A stretch of 24,465 nt of DNA from a virus: positions 1 through 24,465 of IMG/VR virus record IMGVR_UViG_3300009165_000547. One strand, written 5' to 3'. Positions 1-8,385 of this stretch are shown here, in pieces. Positions within the stretch are counted from its first letter, which is position 1, and each line of letters opens with the position of its first letter. A model generated the notes under the pieces. That model worked only from the letters and a program-made list of their open reading frames with translations. It searched no databases and had not been told where the DNA came from. A program made the translations under genes and the position numbers.

Positions 1-2721
1 GCCAAGAGAATCAAATGTTCCGGTTCCGGCAGTTTGCTTATAAATGTCGCCACCAGTAAAACCACCATCATACGTTTCGTAAGTACAAGCGTACACATCG
101 CCAGTAGTATTATTTACAGCAATACCACTCCAATATCTTGACGTACCACCAATGGCCGTAAATGTTCCCTCTATGCCGCCGGTATTCTTATATATATCTC
201 CCTGCCATTCAACCGCATATATGTTGCCGCTGGAATCCGCACCCATGCCGTACCATTCCCTGTCCGTCTGTCCGGTAGCATTAAATTCACCAAGGGTATA
301 TGCCGTACTCGATGGGTCATATTCACCCTGATAAATATAAGTGGTTGTTCCGGTAGTGGTAACCAGATACGGGATTAAGATTACTTCCCTGCCAAGCGAG
401 TCGTGCGCTATCGCCAACGACGTTTCGTAGTATTTAACACCATCGGTAGATCGGTAAACATATTCAGTCCAAGTGTCAGTTGCAAGGTTATAGACGAAAT
501 GCCGCTGCCCGGTAATGGTGGTTCCTGCCGCATTTCTGGTAAGCAGATTTACATGATACAACTGCTTTCCGGTATGATATGCACTATCAATAAAATGCTC
601 TGCGCCAGCAGCAATATAACTATCTACAACGCTCTGTATTCTGGACGGCATCATGTTACCGTCAGCATCCATGCCGCCGCCGCTGATATTTTTGAACGTG
701 CCGCCGTTGTAGAGTATAAAGCCAGCGTGGGACAGCCAGATAGCCGCATCTGTGCCGACGGGCTGAATACTTCCGCTAGCGATACAGCCATAATTGCTGG
801 AAACTACGTCTTTTGCTAAGGCCGCTACGCCGTCATCGGTCACGCTCTCGCTGAACATATCAAGTAGCCAAGTCCTGCGCTTCTTGAACACCAAGAGGTT
901 TTTACGTAACGGGCAAATCCCGGTTACGGTGTCGCCGTCCTTGGGGTCAAATGTCTGATAGTTTGCGGACGGCATCAGTTCTGGTTCGTCCAGGCGGCTC
1001 CAATGTAATGTGCCATCAGCATCTATTAGCCACAAACGGCTACCGGCCCCAAGCACAAACTTGCCAAGCGGAGGCATATCGTGGTCAAATTCAAGCGTTG
1101 ACAGCGTGTCCCTGATCGTATCATCATCTGCCGTGAGCGTGATCGTGGCGTTGGCGTTTGCTACTTCACGGTCATAATAGGCGTATGAACCGGGTTCGCT
1201 GTATAGCGTTCTGTAAATGCGGATATGGTCAACGTCCGATTCCGTACAGGCGGACACGGTAACGCTGATCGCTGAACCGGCCACCGTTACCTGCGAGGAC
1301 GGGCTTGGATTGCCCTCTACGACATAAGTGCCATACTTCTTGACATAAGTATAATAGACGTTATAATTGCCAGCGGTAATTTCGCCGCCAGATGCACTTG
1401 CAGTAATCGGGGCATCATTCGGGGCGGGGCAACCAAGCGTATGATATGATGTGGCATCATCGAACCAACGGTTGATATTGGTTCCGTCAACCCTAAACGC
1501 CCTATCTTGCAGGGCCGTCCAGCAGGGGTGAACCGTATCGCCAGATGTCAGGTCGGTTAGTATGTCTGCCCACGTAACATCATAGTCGGTTGTGCCAGTA
1601 ACCGTGCCGCCGATTACCTTAGTTTTGGTAGCCGCTACTGCTTGTGTCATTTTCTTGACAGAAGCAGAGGTTATATCGCCACCCCAAGAGGTTGATGGGA
1701 CAAATTTTAAAGCATCAGTATTTGTACTGGTTACATCGTATGAATACTCGCCGCTGGCAGTAACCACACCGGCAAGTTTGTTGCCAAGATATATCGTAAC
1801 GCTCTGCCCAGTGTATGCGGCCAATGCCGGATACCAGTTAGACGGCTCATAGTATGTCAGTTCTGCGCCGTTCAGATACCAACTGCTCGGCGAATGGGTG
1901 CTTTCAGTATAATCATAGTTCGATGGCGTATTGGCCCCGGCAGGGTCGGCCAGCCTGACAACCGAAACCCAATTATCCAGCGTGGCCGGGATACGGGGGA
2001 ATGTCTTGTTGATTGACCCAACCCAATCGCTTGACGGCGTAAATGTCAGCAGGGCCGCGCTAGTGCAGTAGCGCACAATAAACGTATGTGTTCCGGTAGA
2101 TGCAATAACGCCAGCAGTTATGCCGCCCATTGTTACCGTCAGCCCCGTCCCGCTGGTATGCGTAACGTGCATCCGTATAACATACGAACCACCAATAACG
2201 GGGGTAAAATCGTTGCATATCAGGGCCGTGGTGGCTCCGGCGGCATGAGTCCAGGTATTTAGCCATACGACCTTAACGCTACCCTCTTTGGTTGTCCAAT
2301 CATACGTGCTATCGGTATGTGCATAAGTCCAGTTGCTCCCGGCAGTTGACACGGCGGGGCAGGTAACGCCGACAACAACACGATACTTGGTGGCTGCAAC
2401 TACCGCCGTTTCACCAGTGGCTGTTAGCGCAGTCGTACCGGAAGCGTGAGTCCATTTGCTTGAGCCGTAACTCCACGATGCGCCAGGGTCAGTCCATCCG
2501 GCGAAATTCGCTATTTCCTCTGCTCCAAATGCCGAGGTGTACGTTTCGCTATTGTCAATATCTGCGAAAATATAGCGTGTGCCGTCTGCCTTGAGTAGTT
2601 CAAATACCTCTTTCGTGCCACGGCCAGACAGGCAACCAGCCGTGTTGGATAGTGCCCTCTCGTACATTCTGCGCTCTGCCGTTCCGTCTTGTAAGATGGT
2701 AACATTCTCGGCCTTGCTCAT
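1..2721 (-). CDS. Tail hub / DNA-stabilisation (gp10-like) structural protein, C-terminus beyond window
   Basis: The frame is open from the window's left edge to 2799; the first ATG is at 2721, giving at least 907 codons. The N-terminal pattern (PFAPWKGLYLDG, then GG, then MSKAENVTIL and an ERR motif) resembles short-tailed-phage hub proteins of the P22 gp10 kind; this is inference from recall. Two copies of a WTHA-(S/A)-G segment lie near residues 89 and 157, suggesting jelly-roll repeats. A fibronectin-like stretch (GNYNVYYTYVKKYG, then NPSPSS) is near residues 440-510, followed by blade-like sequence from about 545. Near the edge there are two copies of a unit with (N/D)(I/V)YA then GDIYK, as in beta-propellers. 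The gene follows the adaptor directly. The start is uncertain: about 26 coding-looking codons lie upstream of 2721 with no ATG, GTG or TTG. A tail fibre or other tail protein remains possible. Confidence 0.7.
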   Translation of the reverse strand, partial: MSKAENVTILQDGTAERRMYERALSNTAGCLSGRGTKEVFELLKADGTRYIFADIDNSETYTSAFGAEEIANFAGWTDPGASWSYGSSKWTHASGTTALTATGETAVVAATKYRVVVGVTCPAVSTAGSNWTYAHTDSTYDWTTKEGSVKVVWLNTWTHAAGATTALICNDFTPVIGGSYVIRMHVTHTSGTGLTVTMGGITAGVIASTGTHTFIVRYCTSAALLTFTPSSDWVGSINKTFPRIPATLDNWVSVVRLADPAGANTPSNYDYTESTHSPSSWYLNGAELTYYEPSNWYPALAAYTGQSVTIYLGNKLAGVVTASGEYSYDVTSTNTDALKFVPSTSWGGDITSASVKKMTQAVAATKTKVIGGTVTGTTDYDVTWADILTDLTSGDTVHPCWTALQDRAFRVDGTNINRWFDDATSYHTLGCPAPNDAPITASASGGEITAGNYNVYYTYVKKYGTYVVEGNPSPSSQVTVAGSAISVTVSACTESDVDHIRIYRTLYSEPGSYAYYDREVANANATITLTADDDTIRDTLSTLEFDHDMPPLGKFVLGAGSRLWLIDADGTLHWSRLDEPELMPSANYQTFDPKDGDTVTGICPLRKNLLVFKKRRTWLLDMFSESVTDDGVAALAKDVVSSNYGCIASGSIQPVGTDAAIWLSHAGFILYNGGTFKNISGGGMDADGNMMPSRIQSVVDSYIAAGAEHFIDSAYHTGKQLYHVNLLTRNAAGTTITGQRHFVYNLATDTWTEYVYRSTDGVKYYETSLAIAHDSLGREVILIPYLVTTTGTTTYIYQGEYDPSSTAYTLGEFNATGQTDREWYGMGADSSGNIYAVEWQGDIYKNTGGIEGTFTAIGGTSRYWSGIAVNNTTGDVYACTYETYDGGFTGGDIYKQTAGTGTFDSLG

Positions 2722-2799
2722 GCCGCCGGGAACGGTTACACCGTCAAGGTACAGCCCTTTCCACGGCGCAAACGGTATCTGCTTCTTTTCGATAGCCGC

Positions 2800-3426
2800 T
2801 TACTCACCGACATCATAGGTTGACGGAAGAACCCTGCGGCTAGAGGCGGTTTGATCTGTCATAACCACCAATCTAAGCGATTTCAAATCTTCAAAATACT
2901 GCATTTGAGCCATTTCCCTGGTCTGCTCATCACGTATCATCTTGGAATTAATGGCGGCTTTAAGGGCAATAAGCCCCTCGTATCCTGGGACAAATTCTGG
3001 CGTAGCGGCATCGGTTGAGAGTTCTGACGGCGCATAAGTGTACCAGCAGGTGTAGGCATAAATCGTATCTGGAACTGCGTTGAAATAAATGCGCCGACCA
3101 GCGGTGTCCCAATATGTCGGCTCGGAACTGGTAAGCGTATGGTCGAATAACTCATAACTTTTATTCGTCAGGATATTGCCATCACTATCAACGAGTTTGT
3201 TTATCATAACCGAATCTGACGGAACCGAAGCATAGGCCGTAGCCGCCGCCGTTGACACCGTGCCGCTTTTAAAGAAAAACTTGTAATTCCACTCGTTGAT
3301 CTTGGCAATTAACTGCTTGTAAGCCCGATTGATTTCCCTGTTTGCCAGCGCGGACGAAATAATAGCCGTGTGCGGCTGGTCAACCCAATCCCTAAACTCT
3401 GTCACCAACTCGCTACGGGTTTTCAT
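2800..3426 (-). CDS. Head-tail adaptor (connector) protein
   Basis: The 208-residue protein starts at an ATG preceded by AGGAGG at good spacing. The N-terminal region is helical (MKTRSELVTEFRDWVDQP, then ANREINRAYKQLIAKINEW). A beta-rich centre contains SVPSDSVMINKLVD, and YTCWYTYAP is followed by FVPGYEGLIALKAAIN and a final helix. This helix-beta-helix layout is typical of the adaptor proteins that dock under the portal in short-tailed phages (P22 gp4 and SU10 adaptor type). The gene sits immediately before the hub-like gene, where a connector is expected. Its TAA stop is in the same frame as the downstream gene's open frame, which matters for that gene's unclear start. The function is inferred from sequence pattern and position. 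Confidence 0.65.
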   Translation of the reverse strand: MKTRSELVTEFRDWVDQPHTAIISSALANREINRAYKQLIAKINEWNYKFFFKSGTVSTAAATAYASVPSDSVMINKLVDSDGNILTNKSYELFDHTLTSSEPTYWDTAGRRIYFNAVPDTIYAYTCWYTYAPSELSTDAATPEFVPGYEGLIALKAAINSKMIRDEQTREMAQMQYFEDLKSLRLVVMTDQTASSRRVLPSTYDVGE

Positions 3427-3434
3427 TCGGCCTC

Positions 3435-3797
3435 CTAATTATTGTAGAAATACAATGGCTTATCAACAACGGTTCGCAAGATGTCCCGCTTCACAACGCC
3501 ATTAATGTCATCATCCTCAATCTTCTGTTTCTCGGCTGCTTCTTCACTCTGCCGTATGGATTTCTCAACGGCTTCTTCCATGTCGGCTGTGCGGCGAATG
3601 GAGCGGCCCACTTGCTCCAATACCCACTTGTTACGATCCCACGGCGGCTTTATCGTCCACCGCTCCCTATCACGCCACACGATGCTATAATAGATATGGT
3701 CGGGGCCGTAACCATCACGAACCTCATAGACTTTTACGCCGCTCATTCCCATCAGTTTGCGGGCGCTTTTGTCGTAACTATCGTGTCTGGTTCTCAT
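3435..3797 (-). CDS. Hypothetical structural-region protein, 120 residues
   Basis: I do not recognise this protein. The start ATG at 3797 is preceded by AAGGA at short spacing. The N-terminal part contains YEVRDGYGPDHIYYSIVWRD and a WTIKPPWDRNKWVLEQ segment rich in aromatic residues. The second half, roughly residues 65-105, is charged and helical (ADMEEAVEKSIRQSEEAAEK). It overlaps the preceding gene by 20 bases and ends 8 bases before the adaptor gene, so it belongs to the late operon. A virion or assembly role is inferred from context only. Confidence 0.75.
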   Translation of the reverse strand: MRTRHDSYDKSARKLMGMSGVKVYEVRDGYGPDHIYYSIVWRDRERWTIKPPWDRNKWVLEQVGRSIRRTADMEEAVEKSIRQSEEAAEKQKIEDDDINGVVKRDILRTVVDKPLYFYNN

Positions 3798-4083
3798 CTT
3801 CCTTACGCAACCTATTTTCCAACCAATTCCTATAAAAACTTACATAATAATTGGGCGGCCTAGTTGCCATATCTTTTGCCATTAAAAGATATGCTTCATC
3901 TGGATCGTTTGTTTTATATTTGAGAAATATAAGTTCCCTCTCCAAATAATTTATCTGCCTTTGCATATCACAGATATACTCCCAAACCGTATCGGGGCCG
4001 AAATCTTGGCCGTGGTATTTCAAAAATTCATCCCTGGATTTTTCACCAGAGATGCTTTCTTGTATAATGTCGGCGGCTTCCAT
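3778..4083 (-). CDS. Hypothetical late protein, 101 residues
   Basis: The start at 4083 (MEAADIIQESISGEKS) is chosen because GGAG lies seven bases upstream and the preceding gene stops at 4085, just before it. The same frame extends upstream to 4239, but that extension lies inside the preceding gene and reads as Arg/Pro-rich shadow sequence. The protein is helical and charged (VWEYICDMQRQINYLERELIFLKYK suggests a coiled coil around residues 30-55). It ends with an Arg/Glu-rich tail that overlaps the next gene by 20 bases. I do not recognise the family. Confidence 0.7.
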   Translation of the reverse strand: MEAADIIQESISGEKSRDEFLKYHGQDFGPDTVWEYICDMQRQINYLERELIFLKYKTNDPDEAYLLMAKDMATRPPNYYVSFYRNWLENRLRKEDENQTR

Positions 4084-4084
4084 T

Positions 4085-4606
4085 TTATGCTCCGGCCTCA
4101 TTCGCCTTGTTATAGATTTTCCACGCCTTGCCCCAAGCGGCCTGAAACGGAGCAACGCCCTGGCTCTTGGTGTACCAATCATTAAAGAATGTTTTAAATG
4201 TTTCCTTGTCCATGCCCTTGGGGAACTCGGAGAAGTCAATGGCCTTGTCTGTTCCCGGCTCAGTTACGGGTGCTTTAGCGGCCTCGGCCTCTGCCAACTT
4301 GCGCCGCAATTCTGCGTTCTCGGCCTCAAGCGACAACTTCTCACGCTCACCACGGCTCTGGAACGGAACTTTATAAAGTTCCCGATAAACAGCCAAAGCA
4401 TTATCACTTTCAAATTTGAACGACGGATTTTTCAAATTTGTGGCAATAATATCATACGCCTCATCAGCCGTCTTACCCTTTAGGGCGTGTTCATACCATA
4501 GCCGATTGCGGTAATCGCCGTTCAGCGGTTGCGGCTTGGCACGCCGCTTCTGCTCAACCTTCTTCGCCATGTCATCAAGTAAACTTGCAAGTGCATTCTC
4601 GTTCAT
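4085..4606 (-). CDS. Hypothetical late protein with coiled coil, 173 residues
   Basis: The ATG at 4606 has AGGAG six bases upstream. Residues 1-85 are helical and mixed-charge (NENALASLLDDMAKKVEQKR, then DYRNRLWYEHALKGKTADEA). A heptad-like segment around residues 87-110 (REKLSLEAENAELRRKLAEA) predicts a coiled coil. An Ala/Pro linker follows, then a C-terminal block (FPKGMDKETFKTFFNDWYTK). It lies between two hairpin-bearing junctions downstream of the capsid genes. I do not recognise the family. A virion-assembly or small structural role is only a positional guess. Confidence 0.72.
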   Translation of the reverse strand: MNENALASLLDDMAKKVEQKRRAKPQPLNGDYRNRLWYEHALKGKTADEAYDIIATNLKNPSFKFESDNALAVYRELYKVPFQSRGEREKLSLEAENAELRRKLAEAEAAKAPVTEPGTDKAIDFSEFPKGMDKETFKTFFNDWYTKSQGVAPFQAAWGKAWKIYNKANEAGA

Positions 4607-4639
4607 CTAAAACTCCTAATAAGAGTGCGGGCTATACGC

Positions 4640-4679
4640 CCCGCTTGCTCTAAAGCGGGAGGGGGCCATGACGGCCCCC
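4640..4679 (-). terminator. Tandem intercistronic hairpins
   Basis: There are two adjacent inverted repeats in the gap between two late genes. CCCGCTT (4640-4646) pairs with AAGCGGG (4653-4659) around a six-base loop. GGGGGCC (4661-4667) pairs with GGCCCCC (4673-4679) around a five-base loop. No run of T follows on the minus strand, so a classical intrinsic terminator is not certain. A partial terminator, mRNA-end stabiliser or processing site is equally likely. Confidence 0.55.
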
Positions 4680-4700
4680 ATCCCTGAGTGTGTGCCAATG

Positions 4701-5207
4701 TCAAGCATCGGCCTGCGGCTTTATGGCCGCATCTTTTATTTGTTCACCCGCCGAGGTGTCGGGGGTTACTACTTTCTTTTCTTCTTTATACGCATCATTT
4801 AAAATATCAAGGACGACAAAATCCTTATTGCTGACAACGAGTTTCTTTTTAATGTCATCGGGAGTTTTGTCTATAATATCAAGATATTCGATTGGTGAAT
4901 ATTCCACATCCAACTCTGTGTTCAGCAATTCCCCCCATTCCTTTTCAAAACCGGGATACTTTTCATCTTTTGGTTTTGGGAATTTGTAAAATTGCTGCCC
5001 ATTTTCACCATGCTCTAGGGTGCAATACTCTTTCAAAATACGTTCACGGACAGCACCGTATAATTGAACCTCGGATTGCATACTACGCAAAACGCGCTTG
5101 ATCTTTGCCCACAATCCAATGGGCAAATCCATATCAACCAATTTTTGCAAAAGGTTGATCCAACCATTAGGGTTGCTACCATCGGCGAGTCCAAACAAAA
5201 TTTTCAT
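4701..5207 (-). CDS. DUF1617-like phage protein
   Basis: The protein has 168 residues from the ATG at 5207, which has AGGAG six bases upstream; an ATG two codons earlier abuts that site and is less likely. After the N-terminus comes LLQKLVDMDLPIGLWAKIKR, then an EVQLYGAVRERILKEYCTLE segment, FEKEWGELLNTELDVEYSPI and a hydrophobic DFVVLDILND near the end. The pattern 'LPI...K..R.....EV..Y...R..IL.KY' followed by 'F..E...LLN.E....' matches my memory of the small DUF1617 proteins found near capsid or tail genes of siphoviruses. The C-terminal tail is charged and Lys/Glu-rich. The family call is from recalled pattern and the molecular role is unknown. Confidence 0.5.
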   Translation of the reverse strand: MKILFGLADGSNPNGWINLLQKLVDMDLPIGLWAKIKRVLRSMQSEVQLYGAVRERILKEYCTLEHGENGQQFYKFPKPKDEKYPGFEKEWGELLNTELDVEYSPIEYLDIIDKTPDDIKKKLVVSNKDFVVLDILNDAYKEEKKVVTPDTSAGEQIKDAAIKPQADA

Positions 5208-5229
5208 AACCATCTCCTATTTTTAGGCT

Positions 5230-5251
5230 AGGGCCGGTTTTACCCGGCCCT
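5230..5251 (-). terminator. Intercistronic hairpin
   Basis: AGGGCCGG (5230-5237) and CCGGCCCT (5244-5251) form a perfect 8-bp stem with a six-base loop, in the gap after the 597-residue gene. No T run follows on the minus strand. It may attenuate or protect the 3' end of the upstream mRNA. Confidence 0.55.
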
Positions 5252-5264
5252 GCCAGATTTACAA

Positions 5265-7058
5265 TTAAGAAGTATAGACGTTGCAGTACCAAGTAACCCC
5301 GGCACTAACGTCCCTAAACAGAGGAATCTTTCCAGCACCGCTAGAGGCCGCTCCGGTAGTCCAAGCAATATCAACGGCAGCGTTCACATGCAGAATGGCA
5401 GTAAGCGCGTTGCTTGAAATGTTCGTGGAGAACAGATACAGCGAACCAGGATTATCCCCACTTTCGGCCACGTAATGAAAACGACCACCGATGATGGCAA
5501 CGGCATTTTGCATCGGCGTTCCGGTGTGAGAAACATAAATGCCGTCATTGCGGGTGCAAACAATATTGGAACCGCCAACCGAACTGGCCGCCATCGTAAT
5601 CCAAGTAGAACTAGCGGCCACCGTACCGGCAAGAGTCCCGGTCATGGTCACATCGGTTTCAACCGCACCGTAACCGTCACCCATATTCCCGGCGGCACAA
5701 GAACCGTACAGTTTAGCAATACGGCCAGCGGCACCCATGACAGAACTATTAACGTCAATCGGCAAGGTGCAAGAGCCGCTAGGAATATAAAGACCAACCG
5801 GCCATTGATAACTGGCACTCGCAACCGAAGTACCAAACGCAGCAAGCGTGCCAGAGGCGACGGCGGCAGCGCCATTGTTAAATGCCAGGAAACCATACAA
5901 GGGGGTGGTGCAAGTGATGTTGGCATGACCACCGGGGCGAGCAACCACGCAACCATGACCTCCTGTGGTATATGCAGAATTAAGAACAACAGCCGCACCA
6001 GTGCCCTCAAACGTACCCATCAAGCCGCCGTGAATGTGCGTAAGCGTAGCACCCTTGGCGCACATCTGACCAATTAGCCCGTAGGTTTCCTGCGCCACGG
6101 TAATGGAACTTCCGGTAGCGATATGACGGAACCTGCCGCACTTGGCCGAGTAAGCCGTGGTTAGGTTAGACGTTGACTCTCCGAATACTCCGACAATATC
6201 CAGTTGCCCATCAGCATAAAAATTCTGTGCGGTAGAGAACGGAATGGAACTGCCAGAAGCACCAGAGCCAACCCAATCGCCAATTCGCAGACCGCACTTT
6301 ACAACGCCCTTGGGCATATAAATACCGAAATCCCAGGCCTGTGTAGGCGTGGCACCGCCAAGGTTGTCATCAGCAAATACACCATAGGCAACAAGTTTAC
6401 CGGTAGATGTAACTGTCTTGGTGGCATCAACGCTCAATCTTGAAGCAACGCCGCAGAGATAGTGATTGGCGGCTATCGTCAGATCGTTGGCAACAGAAAT
6501 CCAACCATGAACTCCAATCCCACCGCAACCAGTATTGGCGTTGGCCCCACCAGTATTGACGGTATTCCCGCCAACCAGTTCCAGATAGCCACGAATACCG
6601 TTGGTGTAATCGGCAGAACAGGTAATACTGGTATTGATTTTAACCTGTCCCAAAATGCCGTCGGCGGTAATGTCGCCAGCGTTGGCTTTAAGGTACAATC
6701 GGCCCTTAATGGCCTTAATATTTCCGCTGGTAACGGCAACGCCGCCATCTTCGGCAACAACCTGCAACGCATTGGTAATGCTTGAAGTAAGCGTAACACC
6801 GCTGGTATTTGACGTACCAACCGAAGTAACACCAAGACCGACAATACCCTTGCTGGTATCAAGCACAACGGCCTTGCTAGCCTGCGCCGTGCCAATAGCC
6901 GTGATACCGTCAATATAGGTCAATTCGGCTGCGGCAAGAGCCGAGCCATTCAGATAAATTCCACCACCCAAAGTGGTATCCACATTCATCGGCCCCTCTA
7001 TGGCAACGTGCTTGCCAAGAGCCGCCGTACTTTTAATCCTAATAACTTTTCCGAACAT
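5265..7058 (-). CDS. Putative capsid decoration / head fibre protein
   Basis: The 597-residue protein starts at an ATG with AAGGAG upstream and lies directly after the major capsid gene. It is very rich in Gly, Ala, Ser and Thr and nearly lacks charged stretches. The motif AELTYIDGITAIGTAQASKAVVLD near residues 44-68 is the 'LDGIT..GTA.ASKA.VLD' signature common in phage surface structural proteins (known pattern). The rest has repeated beta-strand units with recurring 'Y..GIYMPKG', 'VGLYIPSG' and 'GRFRHIA/GRFHYVA' elements, suggesting a duplicated beta-solenoid or beta-sandwich. The position and strong translation signals fit an abundant virion protein bound to the capsid. A tail spike or fibre is the alternative. 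Confidence 0.65.
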   Translation of the reverse strand: MFGKVIRIKSTAALGKHVAIEGPMNVDTTLGGGIYLNGSALAAAELTYIDGITAIGTAQASKAVVLDTSKGIVGLGVTSVGTSNTSGVTLTSSITNALQVVAEDGGVAVTSGNIKAIKGRLYLKANAGDITADGILGQVKINTSITCSADYTNGIRGYLELVGGNTVNTGGANANTGCGGIGVHGWISVANDLTIAANHYLCGVASRLSVDATKTVTSTGKLVAYGVFADDNLGGATPTQAWDFGIYMPKGVVKCGLRIGDWVGSGASGSSIPFSTAQNFYADGQLDIVGVFGESTSNLTTAYSAKCGRFRHIATGSSITVAQETYGLIGQMCAKGATLTHIHGGLMGTFEGTGAAVVLNSAYTTGGHGCVVARPGGHANITCTTPLYGFLAFNNGAAAVASGTLAAFGTSVASASYQWPVGLYIPSGSCTLPIDVNSSVMGAAGRIAKLYGSCAAGNMGDGYGAVETDVTMTGTLAGTVAASSTWITMAASSVGGSNIVCTRNDGIYVSHTGTPMQNAVAIIGGRFHYVAESGDNPGSLYLFSTNISSNALTAILHVNAAVDIAWTTGAASSGAGKIPLFRDVSAGVTWYCNVYTS

Positions 7059-7077
7059 TTGTATTCTCCTTATACAA

Positions 7078-7097
7078 GGGGGAACCGAAGTTCCCCC
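7078..7097 (-). terminator. UUCG-capped hairpin after the major capsid gene
   Basis: GGGGGAAC (7078-7085) and GTTCCCCC (7090-7097) form a perfect 8-bp stem. On the minus-strand RNA the loop is UUCG closed by C-G, the exceptionally stable cUUCGg tetraloop. It lies between the major capsid stop and the ribosome-binding site of the next gene. No U run follows, so it may be an mRNA stabiliser or processing boundary rather than a complete terminator. Confidence 0.65.
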
Positions 7098-7122
7098 AGG
7101 TAAGTTCAGTTACGCCGCCACA

Positions 7123-8370
7123 CTAAGCCTCGGTAATATCAAACAGGGCCATGTTGGACTGAGGGAACGTGGTTCCGTAGTTCCACCAGCCACGATAAAT
7201 CTCATAGAACGACTGATAACCCTCAAAGCGGTTAATGGTGCTGCCGCCGTAGTTATCCCAACCCTCAGGGCCACCGCTGTACTTAACCATGTAATTGCTG
7301 TTGGGCATATACAGGGTATTCGGGGCTGAACGGTAATCACCGTACAGGCGAATATCATGCCCGCTATAAGAGAAGCCGAGAGTTTCCGGCATACCCTCTT
7401 TGGCAGACATATTGACCGTGGGCTGCTGCTCATCACGGAAGGTGTTGTAAACCGCACGAAGCGTCTTGGGCGAACCCATAGCGAACTTGGGCAGTCTGGA
7501 CAGACCCACGTTGCCAACGCCGAGTTCAAGCAGTTCATAGAAACGGTCAAGGGTGAACGCCTCGGCAGTACCAGCGGAAGAACCGTACTTAACCGTGGCC
7601 TTGGCGTAGTTATAGGCATCACGATTAAGACCCTCAAAATCGCCATAATACGGGTCGGTGTCGGAACAAATGGTCTGGATGCCATTCGTAAATTTGGTGG
7701 TAGCGCTGGAAACGCTGGCGGTAAAGGTGTCCTCAATATAAACATTATTGGTATTGGCGACACTAGTGGACGTACCGCTAACGGTAACGGTCAGCGTGGT
7801 CGGGTTGATGTCGGTAATGGTAAGGCTATTGCCGGTAATTGTTCCAGCCGCACCCGTTGTATAAGTATCAATCCTCATGCCCACCCGCAGCCAGCGCACG
7901 GAATCTACGGTAAAGCCGCCAGCGGCATCATCATCGGAAGTGCAGGTAGCCAAAATGCCGTTGCCAGCAGTATGAATGGAATGGTCACGCAGAATACGGT
8001 AAACATCATAGGTGCCATTACGCAGGTCGAGCAGGTCGGTAACAATCGCCTCGGCACCCTTGCCCAGATGCACGGTTTCCTCGGAATACTTCATAATGGC
8101 AAGCAGTTTCTTGATATACAAAGAGCCTTTCGCATAGGCGGGCTGAACGCCAGCGGGATGCGCCACGTTCTCACCGGAATACCCGGCACTTTCGGGCAGT
8201 TGATACTGGAGCGTAAAATTCACCAGCGATTCGCCAGCGTGTTTCTGGGGATCGCACTTAATAAAATTAAAAAACCAATCCTCTTTGTTCACGCTCTGCG
8301 CCACTTTTTTCATGTGCGCTTCGCGGGTAGCGTTACTATAAGTTGAAAGTGTTGAAATATCGGAAGCCAT
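7123..8370 (-). CDS. Major capsid protein
   Basis: The 415-residue protein has a start preceded by TAGGAGA and lies between a scaffold-like gene and a decoration-like gene. The N-terminal half (KKVAQSVNKEDWFFNFIK, then ESLVNFTLQYQLPESAGY, then YIKKLLAIMKYSEETVHLGK) has the long-helix and extended-loop look of HK97-fold coat proteins. A Thr/Gly-rich beta region around residues 150-225 (GNSLTITDINPTTLTVTVSG) looks like an inserted surface domain. The C-terminal part contains PKFAMGSPKTLRAVYNTF, HDIRLYGDYRSAPNTLYM and an aromatic end. The assignment rests on order, length and pattern. The capsid is built from many copies on the scaffold and portal encoded just upstream. Confidence 0.85.
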   Translation of the reverse strand: MASDISTLSTYSNATREAHMKKVAQSVNKEDWFFNFIKCDPQKHAGESLVNFTLQYQLPESAGYSGENVAHPAGVQPAYAKGSLYIKKLLAIMKYSEETVHLGKGAEAIVTDLLDLRNGTYDVYRILRDHSIHTAGNGILATCTSDDDAAGGFTVDSVRWLRVGMRIDTYTTGAAGTITGNSLTITDINPTTLTVTVSGTSTSVANTNNVYIEDTFTASVSSATTKFTNGIQTICSDTDPYYGDFEGLNRDAYNYAKATVKYGSSAGTAEAFTLDRFYELLELGVGNVGLSRLPKFAMGSPKTLRAVYNTFRDEQQPTVNMSAKEGMPETLGFSYSGHDIRLYGDYRSAPNTLYMPNSNYMVKYSGGPEGWDNYGGSTINRFEGYQSFYEIYRGWWNYGTTFPQSNMALFDITEA

Positions 8371-8385
8371 TTCTATCTCCTAAAT

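Noticed and set aside
403-1852. Plus-strand open frames near the left edge
   Set aside because: They are shadows of the long minus-strand tail-hub frame, which is open through the whole interval.
5475-6077. Plus-strand 200-codon frame, Arg/Asn/Thr-rich
   Set aside because: It is antisense to the Gly/Ala/Thr-rich surface protein; low-complexity composition mirrors that gene.
7357-8346. Plus-strand 329-codon open frame across the coat gene
   Set aside because: It lies entirely antisense to the major capsid gene; openness follows from the coat gene's codon bias, and no start signal is present.
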